Of a DNA stretch of 11,539 nt, positions 6,018 through 11,539 are shown piece after piece. The DNA lies in NCBI GenBank assembly GCA_021852225.1, contig JAJZOA010000120.1, forward strand, positions 1 to 11,539. The letters run 5' to 3'. The notes below the pieces were generated by a model. It saw nothing but the letters and a program-made list of their open reading frames with translations. It was not told where the DNA came from and ran no database searches. The DNA comes from Planctomycetota bacterium. Its GTDB lineage: Bacteria; Planctomycetota; Phycisphaerae; WQYP01. The position numbers and the translations under genes are program-made. The number at the start of each line of letters is the position of its first letter. Position 1 is the first letter of the stretch.

Positions 6018-6944
6018 TTACTTTCCACCCTGCGTCGCGGCGGGTTTTGTTTTAGCGATTGACGATTTTTTCACCGGCGGCGGAAACGGGTCCGGGCAGT
6101 GGCCGGGCTTCCAAGTGCCGGCCTGCAACTCGGCATATTGCCGGGGAGCGTAATGTTTTAACGCTAGCTTCAGAAACAGCTTATCGAAAAACATATCGTA
6201 GGGAAATTGTTCGAATCTGATCGCGAAAGTGCTGTTCTCCCGCGCGGGCCGCTCAAGTGCGATCGACGATCTGTAGCAAAATACCTGTATCCATTTCTTC
6301 GAGACAAATCCCGCGTCGCCGTGAAATATGACGCCACTGCGCCAGCGATGACCACCATGAGCGCTGAATATTTCTTGAGCACGAAGATAATTTGCATAGC
6401 GATCATTCGGGTCTGCTCGCAAAGCCCCGGCCAGGTATTCGTTAAATATGTGTCTCCGGCGGCTCGCCAGGGCAGCCTCGTGCATTAACGCCAGTGCGAC
6501 CCAAGGCGCGGGACAGCCAGGACATATCTTAACCGCTCGCAGCAGAATGGATTGTTCCTTTTTCCGGTACCAGGCGTGGCTGTGTGGTTTGCCGCCGAAG
6601 GGATTCAGATTCCCGATAAATCCCGCATAAAGGGTCAATGCCTCCGCCTGCCGGGCAGGAGGAATTCCTGCTCGGTCAACCCGAAGAATCCGCAACACCT
6701 TCTTATATGGATTTGGCCAGCCCGGCGAGGGATAGCCAGTTAGGACTGCGGCTTTTCTAGCGGATTGCAGGGCCCTCTCCAGGCGAGCTTCCGAGCCGCC
6801 GCGAGCAATCACCAGAGTGTCGGCCACGAGCGTATACGCACCAAGTATGAATGCAAACATGGCAATGGCCGTTAAAAATACCTTGCCGCTCAGTGTGAGC
6901 CATTTTGCTTTCGTCATTGCGCAGTCCACGCCATCATTTCTCAT
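6018..6944 (-). CDS. Membrane-anchored TPR-like protein of unknown function
   Basis: A 308-residue protein I cannot assign to a named family. One membrane segment lies near the N-terminus (about 19-42, VFLTAIAMFAFILGAYTLVADTLVI). With Lys-rich residues in front of it, it is probably an uncleaved anchor with the rest outside the cytoplasm. The remainder is helical with TPR-like pieces: QSILLRAVKICPGCPAPWVA (131-150) and LAGALRADPNDRYANYLRA (171-189). A Pro/Lys-rich tail ends the protein. The ATG at 6944 overlaps the TGA (6943-6941) of a preceding short frame as ATGA, suggesting translational coupling; an ATG at 6917 is an alternative without a better ribosome site. It is last in the minus-strand envelope cluster. 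Cysteine and histidine content (CPGC at 141-144) hints at metal or disulfide chemistry, but this is speculation. Confidence 0.7.
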   Translation of the reverse strand: MRNDGVDCAMTKAKWLTLSGKVFLTAIAMFAFILGAYTLVADTLVIARGGSEARLERALQSARKAAVLTGYPSPGWPNPYKKVLRILRVDRAGIPPARQAEALTLYAGFIGNLNPFGGKPHSHAWYRKKEQSILLRAVKICPGCPAPWVALALMHEAALASRRRHIFNEYLAGALRADPNDRYANYLRAQEIFSAHGGHRWRSGVIFHGDAGFVSKKWIQVFCYRSSIALERPARENSTFAIRFEQFPYDMFFDKLFLKLALKHYAPRQYAELQAGTWKPGHCPDPFPPPVKKSSIAKTKPAATQGGK

Positions 6945-7258
6945 GGTTGCACCGGAGTAACAGGAACTGTGACCGGTGTGACGGCAAAGCCACCGGAGTT
7001 GTTTTTCGCATCAGCCAACGGCGGCGCAACCTTTATCTCTGTCAGGCCGTCTGTTCCCATGGTACCAGTCGTTGCCGCTTGCCGAACCAATCAAGCTGGC
7101 GATTAAGGAATTGTCTCGGATCGGAGAGAAGCAGTGATCAAAGCAACCACCTCCCTGCTGAAAGCGGGGGTCGCGTCGCAGACGATCATACCAGAAATTA
7201 TCGCCAGAACGATTGCAAGACCGCTTTTTCTGGAACCAAGGAAACATGGCTTCCGCAA
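6941..7258 (-). pseudogene. Short exported-protein remnant or unresolved small gene(s)
   Basis: Between two clear genes, one minus-strand frame shows protein-like sequence interrupted by two stops. From a TTG at 7258, 51 codons read as a signal-peptide-like N-terminus: RKPCFLGSRKSGLAIVLAI, then ISGMIVCDATPAFS. It ends at TAA (7105-7103), with TGA at 7093-7091. The same frame then reopens and from an ATG at 7060 encodes 39 residues ending FAVTPVTVPVTPVQP, whose TGA overlaps the ATG of the next gene. The pieces could be one small secreted protein broken by frameshift or nonsense mutations, or a real 39-residue product. An alternative 84-residue frame (7011-7265) starts in a TAATG overlap with the preceding stop behind AAGG, but its Cys- and Trp-rich composition looks less natural. 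I do not recognise a family. Confidence 0.35.
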
Positions 7259-7264
7259 TTTGCA

Positions 7265-8140
7265 TTATTTCACGACCTTAAATTTCGGCGGTACCGTATT
7301 AGGAGGAACAAGCCCCAATGCCTCCTTGACCGCCCATACTTCATTGCGGATGCGCTCGTCTGAATAATAGAAAAAGAAACTGTCGAAGTGTATCCGGTTC
7401 ACGTAACAAAGCCTGTCGTAGCGTATGGCGGCCCTCAGCCTAAACGGGGCCTTCCGTTTCATAACGTCGTAGTGTGGGCCTGATACCATCATTTGGCCCA
7501 GCAGCCAATAGGCAACGGCGCAACGCGAGTCAAGCCGGATCGCCCTTCTAAGGTATTTCACCGCAAGTACCCATTGCGACCTGCACGGGCGCAATCGCTG
7601 CATCCAAGTCGCCCGAGCCAACATCACCCAATATATCGCTTTGTGGGGATCCAATTTTACCGCTTCCCTAAGACTGGAGACCGTCCCCGGGTAATCCGAT
7701 GCCGGTTCGCTACGAAAATGCCACCACGCCGCGCGGGCTATCGCTCCAGCTTGGCCCGCATGGGAAACCGAGAGACCATGCGAAATCCGTTGGTGGACGA
7801 TATCCACAGCCATTGCGTAGCACGTATCCGCCACCGCAAAATATTGGGAGGACTTGGTGTCAACTCGGTGGCCAGCCTTAAACCATGCTTGCCTGCACGC
7901 CCGCCCCTCAATTATGGCCCTCCTGGCCAACTGAAAGCATTGTCCTTCGGTCAGTTTTCCCTTGGTCGCGTTGACTAAATTATGGAGAGTGGCCAAACTC
8001 GGCCGCGCGGGCATGGTGCGTGCGGATAAGCCCACGCCTTTAGCCCCCCATGCCTCAGAATCCACTATAACACACGCCCCCAACGTCAGGACGAAAATCC
8101 CAAAATAACCGATCCGGGCCAACCGTCTCGTTCTACCCAT
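7265..8140 (-). CDS. Putative lipoprotein with TPR-like repeats
   Basis: A 291-residue protein from the ATG at 8140, chosen because AGGAG lies 7 bases upstream (8148-8152). This start also gives a sensible export signal: MGRTRRLARIGYFGIFVLTL, then GAC. The LGAC sequence (20-23) fits a lipobox, so the mature protein may begin at Cys23 and be lipid-anchored; cleavage by signal peptidase I near SEAWGA is the alternative. Two TPR-like units follow the usual pattern: SLREAVKLDPHKAIYWVMLA (156-175) and AVKYLRRAIRLDSRCAVAYW (193-212). TPRs mediate protein-protein contacts. Longer starts at 8200 (ATG in a TGATG overlap with the upstream stop) or 8203 (GTG) lack this ribosome site. The gene follows the secreted beta-rich protein and precedes the membrane TPR-like protein, which has a similar weak repeat architecture. 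No specific function can be named. Confidence 0.75.
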   Translation of the reverse strand: MGRTRRLARIGYFGIFVLTLGACVIVDSEAWGAKGVGLSARTMPARPSLATLHNLVNATKGKLTEGQCFQLARRAIIEGRACRQAWFKAGHRVDTKSSQYFAVADTCYAMAVDIVHQRISHGLSVSHAGQAGAIARAAWWHFRSEPASDYPGTVSSLREAVKLDPHKAIYWVMLARATWMQRLRPCRSQWVLAVKYLRRAIRLDSRCAVAYWLLGQMMVSGPHYDVMKRKAPFRLRAAIRYDRLCYVNRIHFDSFFFYYSDERIRNEVWAVKEALGLVPPNTVPPKFKVVK

Positions 8141-8147
8141 TGCAAAT

Positions 8148-8152
8148 CTCCT
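8148..8152 (-). promoter_or_regulatory. Ribosome binding site of the TPR lipoprotein gene
   Basis: AGGAG on the minus strand, 7 bases before the ATG at 8140. It rules against the longer reading from 8200-8203. Confidence 0.7.
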
Positions 8153-8199
8153 GAACAACAACCGTAGTATAGCGTCGGGCCACGGCGGCCGATCGGCCA

Positions 8200-9408
8200 T
8201 CACGACGGCGGCGCGGTATTGCCGCCCCCAATCTCAAGGTTGTAGCCCCCGTTTGCCCACGTCCATTCGGTGATCTGGCCAGTCTTGACAAGCCCACTGG
8301 GGGCCCATTGCGTTTCCGTTCCGGTCAATTCATTGCGCTTGGTGCGGCCCCACTCGGCATATTCCTGACCGGGGACGGGATTGATCACAGCTGCAGTCGC
8401 GGAAATACCAAGCGTTACGGTGGTCGCCACGGTCCCACTGACCTGGGCCGCAACGAACCCCGCATTGAATCCGCCGGTCACAGTCACGCCGATCGTCGCG
8501 GAGACCGAACCGGTTACCGTCCAGGAAAGTGGTACTCCGCCGCCAAGAGGTTCGGTCTGCGTGGGCGACAATTCTGTCCAGGTCCCATAGACGAGCCTCG
8601 CCGGAGGATCCATTTTGGTGACAAATTCATCCGCCACCGTCACGCTTTTCTGGCCAGCGCCCGCCGCGCCGGAATTTTGATCATTCACCGTGCAGGCAAT
8701 CACGGCGGGGCCGGGATCCGACGCGCCATAAACCTCGACACTTGGTGAATTCGGATTGTAGCCGAAGCCCTCCACGATAGTAATATTCGAGGGAATGCTC
8801 CACGCATAAACCAAAGTATCTCCGAAGGAGTTGTTTTCCGCAGCGGAAGCCTGATAATTGCTTTCCGTATCTGGTCCCGGCGTCCCGTTCGCAGGAATGA
8901 TGACATAGGGGTCGCCAGATACATTCACGGCCATTTTCGCCACAGCGAAATAGTCCAGGGCAAGGTTGCCTGGGATATTTTCCCCGTCTGAAAGATTGAG
9001 GACCGCCACGCAGGACACCGGAAACACGCCGTCTGCCTCGGAATACGCGTTACACGTTACCGCCATCGGCGATTTAAGCCCGCTCGTAAGAATCACAGTC
9101 TCGACGGTGCCGCCTCCTGAGATTACCCCATTTGCGTATGACTGGTCGATCAGCGCCCCGCCCTGTGCTTCAAAGATAAGCTCGATCGATTTAACCGAAG
9201 GCGTCACGCCCTCCGAATTCGGCCCAACAGAATAAGAGAGCGAATAGGTCAGAACCGAATCAGAACCCTCCGTGACAGTAGAAGGATTGCCCAGCGCCGG
9301 ATCGCTTGCGACCGTCAACGAGCCGGAGGCGAAAAGGCGACCGCTCGACAGAAACGACGTGGTAATCAACGCAACGGCGACAATGAGCGCCTTGGCGAAC
9401 CCGCCCAA
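8200..9408 (-). CDS. Secreted beta-rich protein with an amphipathic Gly/Val/Thr segment
   Basis: A 402-residue exported protein that starts with TTG at 9408, behind AGG (9420-9418), which overlaps the stop of the preceding gene. A signal peptide is clear (KALIVAVALITTSFLSSG, likely cut near LFAS, 25-28). Residues about 30-160 are beta-rich. About 160-260 look like an immunoglobulin/PKD-type domain (TLVYAWSIPSN, then VIACTVNDQNSGAAG and SVTVAD). Residues 294-342 are a long alternating polar/apolar stretch (SWTVTGSVSATIGVTVTGGF, then AGFVAAQVSGTVATTVTLGI), followed by VPGQEYAEWGR and a Trp/Gly-rich end. That alternating pattern is found in membrane-inserting hairpins of aerolysin-type pore formers and in some other secreted beta proteins. 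I see no diagnostic motif, so function is open. The stop TGA overlaps a possible start of the next gene, which supports co-translation. Confidence 0.75.
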   Translation of the reverse strand: MGGFAKALIVAVALITTSFLSSGRLFASGSLTVASDPALGNPSTVTEGSDSVLTYSLSYSVGPNSEGVTPSVKSIELIFEAQGGALIDQSYANGVISGGGTVETVILTSGLKSPMAVTCNAYSEADGVFPVSCVAVLNLSDGENIPGNLALDYFAVAKMAVNVSGDPYVIIPANGTPGPDTESNYQASAAENNSFGDTLVYAWSIPSNITIVEGFGYNPNSPSVEVYGASDPGPAVIACTVNDQNSGAAGAGQKSVTVADEFVTKMDPPARLVYGTWTELSPTQTEPLGGGVPLSWTVTGSVSATIGVTVTGGFNAGFVAAQVSGTVATTVTLGISATAAVINPVPGQEYAEWGRTKRNELTGTETQWAPSGLVKTGQITEWTWANGGYNLEIGGGNTAPPS

Positions 9409-9418
9409 AACAATAGAC

Positions 9419-11392
9419 CTATTCGAACTTGCCGTGTATTTTTCTCCAATCTAGACAATTGTTGAATTTCTTTAACCACCACGCGTGGTAAAGCTTGAAT
9501 ATTTTTGGTAGCGGCCAGATTTGTTGATCGGTGATTTTCGGGTCCGCGGTCCGTTTGTCCCAAAACCACGTCTCATCGCCCGCTGAATGCTCGGGCATCG
9601 CAGGGTAAATATGGCCGGACAATCGCTCCAGCGGCACGTTGGCCAAAAGTGACGCGAAGAACCTCGGACTATAAATGGCGATTGGTATCTTTCGGTAAAA
9701 ATAGCACGAGGGCCTTGGGCCGCCTCGGCTCGGCGAAACCAGAAATCTTCCAAGTACAATGGCAGCGGGCACGCACCCGCCAACAAAGGAGCGCCCGGCC
9801 GCATGCCGCAGATACAAAAGCTGCTGCATGACCGCGCCGCCCTCATAAGAGCTTTCCGGCATAGGCGGCGGGACCAGGTAGACATGCGGCCCGGGAGAGG
9901 GGAAACCCAAATCAGTCGGAATATACGGCTCACCCTGGCGGAACTCCGGGATCGGCTTTCGTGCCAGGAAGCGAAACTGATTCTGCGTATACGACCCGTG
10001 GCTAAATCGGATAACGTACCTCGGCATCCGCCCGACCGGATCTATGAACAACCCCTCGCATATCGCATTGAGCGAATAATTGCGGCGGATGCAAATTGTG
10101 ATGCAGCCCATTTCCAACCCACGGTAGCGGACACCCGCTGGCGCGACCCGAACGAAAAATCGCTTGTATACCCCACCTGCAAAATTTTCGCAGCGGCTTA
10201 TCCCCATCGGTCGGCTACGCGAGAATATTCCCGCCGGCTGAATGTGATGCTTTTCATACCAGCCGATGCGGGTGATCGCGCGGGTCAGCTTCGGCGTGCT
10301 CGCCAGTTGGACCAGGTAATCCCGCTGGCGATTCCAAGTGCCGGAGTGCGCGTCATCATTAAAAAGATAAGCTGAAATCACATATTGGCCGACCGGTAGA
10401 TCAATGGTTTGATACAGGTTCGGGCCATCTATGGTTGTGGCGTAAGTTTCGCCATGGTCATCATCGTTCGCCTCGGTTCGGCCGCCATGGAACAGGTCCT
10501 GCAGTGTGCGCGGGTCGGTGGAGTTGCGCCACCCCTTAACCAGCCAGTGTCGAGCCGCCTCCTTCGGATTCCAATGCGTGTTGACCCAGGCGTCGGAACG
10601 AAGGAAACACACATCGTCATAGCCGCCGCCAGTGTCCAGACCGGTCATGGAGTATTGCAGCGACCACATGCGCCCATAATGGTCAATCCAATTGCCCCTT
10701 GTTTTCCAGTCGTCATTCAGAGGAATGACCAGGTTACCGCCTGCGTGGTCTGATCTGATTTTCATTAAGGCATCGCGCAAGGCAACAATTTGCGCGGTGG
10801 TGGGCACCGCCGCACCGGCAGGGAATTTTACGCCGACGGGCAACGCTCGCGGATGCACCAGCTTGCGCGCCGCGATACGCGCTATGGCCCGTTTGAACCA
10901 GGCCGGGGCCGCTTTTCTCTTGCCAGCATTAAGACTGTTGCCTTTGGCGCCCTTGGCCACGGCCTGTTCACCGGCAGCTTCATTGAGATCCTGCGGGTTA
11001 ATCACCGATATGCCACCACCATATCGGCCTATTAAAACTTTCCCCGTGGGCAATGGCAGAATGGCATTCACATAATCGCCGGAGTCATTTGTTCCATCAG
11101 CCTTGATATACCGCGGGTCATCGGCGGATTGATACAGCTGCCCATTATTGAGATTCAGAACCGCAAAGCCACTTCGCCAGAAACCAATCCATAGATTGCC
11201 CTGCGAATCGGTCTTAAGACAGGTAATATGTTCTCCGGAAAGCAGAGTGTTAAGAACGCCTGCCGCCGGGCTGCGGAAGCCGGCCGGCGGATGAAACAGA
11301 CCGAGCACCCGCGCGGCGTAATCCTGCCCTTGTTCAAAACGCCAGGAATTGCCATTGTCGCGGCTTGTGGCCAGGCCCGAATCCGTACCCAC
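9419..11392 (-). CDS. Propeller-repeat secreted protein, 5' end removed by an insertion sequence
   Basis: The open frame encodes 657 residues from a GTG at 11392 and stays open upstream to the insertion-sequence border. VYVGTDSGLATSRDNGNSW spans that GTG and is itself part of a propeller blade. Two more blades of the two-component-regulator propeller (Reg_prop) type follow: ITCLKTDSQGNLWIGF (56-71) and VNAILPLPTGKVLIGRYGGG (108-127). A basic Ala-rich linker (about 140-200) leads to a large region with NDDWKTRGNWIDHYGRMW (226-243) and DDHGETYATTIDGPNLYQTI (311-330). Next is FAGGVYKRFFVRVAP, then SLNAICEGLFIDPVG (440-454). I recall similar arrangements in planctomycete secreted proteins but know no function. 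The GTG lacks a ribosome site and a signal peptide. The N-terminus is missing, so the product is probably not exported or made normally. The stop is 10 bases before the next gene. Confidence 0.7.
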   Translation of the reverse strand: MGTDSGLATSRDNGNSWRFEQGQDYAARVLGLFHPPAGFRSPAAGVLNTLLSGEHITCLKTDSQGNLWIGFWRSGFAVLNLNNGQLYQSADDPRYIKADGTNDSGDYVNAILPLPTGKVLIGRYGGGISVINPQDLNEAAGEQAVAKGAKGNSLNAGKRKAAPAWFKRAIARIAARKLVHPRALPVGVKFPAGAAVPTTAQIVALRDALMKIRSDHAGGNLVIPLNDDWKTRGNWIDHYGRMWSLQYSMTGLDTGGGYDDVCFLRSDAWVNTHWNPKEAARHWLVKGWRNSTDPRTLQDLFHGGRTEANDDDHGETYATTIDGPNLYQTIDLPVGQYVISAYLFNDDAHSGTWNRQRDYLVQLASTPKLTRAITRIGWYEKHHIQPAGIFSRSRPMGISRCENFAGGVYKRFFVRVAPAGVRYRGLEMGCITICIRRNYSLNAICEGLFIDPVGRMPRYVIRFSHGSYTQNQFRFLARKPIPEFRQGEPYIPTDLGFPSPGPHVYLVPPPMPESSYEGGAVMQQLLYLRHAAGRSFVGGCVPAAIVLGRFLVSPSRGGPRPSCYFYRKIPIAIYSPRFFASLLANVPLERLSGHIYPAMPEHSAGDETWFWDKRTADPKITDQQIWPLPKIFKLYHAWWLKKFNNCLDWRKIHGKFE

Positions 11393-11412
11393 ATAAACGC
11401 GCCGCTTGCCGG

Positions 11413-11416
11413 CTAA
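11413..11416. repeat. Candidate target-site duplication of the insertion sequence
   Basis: CTAA sits between the propeller coding sequence and the insertion-sequence end. It fits the YTAR-type targets known for some IS5-family elements. The partner copy lies beyond the window, so duplication cannot be confirmed. Confidence 0.35.
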
Positions 11417-11539
11417 GAAACTATCTCAAAACGGTGTATCGATGCTGGCGGCGATACCACAATAATCCGCAGGCCAATTGAATGATGCCAAGGTAGTTGG
11501 ATGACTTTTTCGCGTACCGTACCAGAATGCCCCGGCATT
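11417..11539 (-). mobile_element. End of an IS5-family insertion sequence (runs off the window)
   Basis: The border is placed where propeller coding similarity stops and the transposase 3' end begins. The presumed terminal inverted repeat reads GAAACTATCTCAAAACGG on the plus strand (11417-11434) and contains the transposase stop codon. The other end is beyond the right edge, so the exact ends are provisional. Confidence 0.65.
11421..11539 (-). CDS. IS5-family transposase, C-terminal 38 residues
   Basis: The frame ending at TAG (11423-11421) encodes the tail of a DDE transposase: RGILVRYAKKSSNYLGIIQ, then LACGLLWYRRQHRYTVLR. The pattern RxLVRYxKKxxNYLxxxQLACxLLWYRR is characteristic of the C-terminal end of IS5-type transposases, just after the last catalytic acidic residue. 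The DDE residues lie beyond the right edge, so activity cannot be judged. The stop codon falls within the presumed terminal inverted repeat, a compact arrangement seen in small insertion sequences. The two other frames here have no protein-like sequence. The element points away from the cluster: its transposase is read on the minus strand towards the propeller gene, so read-through could drive the truncated gene and those behind it. Confidence 0.75.
   Translation of the reverse strand, partial: CRGILVRYAKKSSNYLGIIQLACGLLWYRRQHRYTVLR

Noticed and set aside
5754..6062. 102-residue open frame on the plus strand
   Set aside because: It overlaps the REP-like palindrome and the end of the membrane TPR-like gene, with low-complexity Pro/Arg-rich sequence and no domain.
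8141..8203. Longer N-terminus of the TPR lipoprotein from 8200 or 8203
   Set aside because: The AGGAG site and the export signal both favour the ATG at 8140.
9803..10375. 190-residue open frame on the plus strand
   Set aside because: It is antisense to the propeller-repeat gene, with no domain or ribosome site.
1..11539. CRISPR array
   Set aside because: No regularly spaced repeats of 24-37 bases were seen. The only tandem word is GCGAAACTT, twice.

Overview
The window reads as chromosomal DNA of a GC-rich planctomycete-like bacterium, most probably of the Phycisphaerae type. I base this on the kinds of protein present: a GH10-like barrel without catalytic residues, a GH78 rhamnosidase, a propeller-repeat secreted protein and several orphan secreted proteins. 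It is an inference without a marker gene. No rRNA, tRNA or CRISPR array was found.

Layout. (1) 1-2628, minus strand: an apparent operon in the order GH10-like protein, ComEA-like helix-hairpin-helix membrane protein, then tryptophanyl-tRNA synthetase, which runs off the left edge. A good sigma70-type promoter lies at 2744-2773 on the minus strand. (2) 2798-5230, plus strand: a divergent pair, a DUF2721 membrane protein and a secreted GH78-type alpha-L-rhamnosidase. (3) 5231-6017: a 787-base convergent intergenic region with no convincing gene but several inverted repeats, including a branched structure followed by a T tract. (4) 6018-11392, minus strand: a tightly packed cluster of cell-envelope genes. 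In transcription order these are a large propeller-repeat protein, a secreted beta-rich protein with a pore-former-like amphipathic segment, a putative TPR lipoprotein, a short degenerate or unresolved coding segment, and a membrane-anchored TPR-like protein. Their junctions are short (10 and 59 bases) or overlapping (TAATG and ATGA). (5) 11417-11539: the end of an IS5-family insertion sequence whose transposase tail runs off the right edge.

How it fits together. The left and middle parts combine housekeeping (TrpRS), a ComEA-like protein and carbohydrate-related functions. The right cluster looks like a co-translated set of exported proteins of unknown function. The insertion sequence abuts the propeller gene in the middle of a propeller repeat, so that gene has lost its 5' end and the cluster has probably lost its native promoter. 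That cluster is the least explained and most interesting part of the window.
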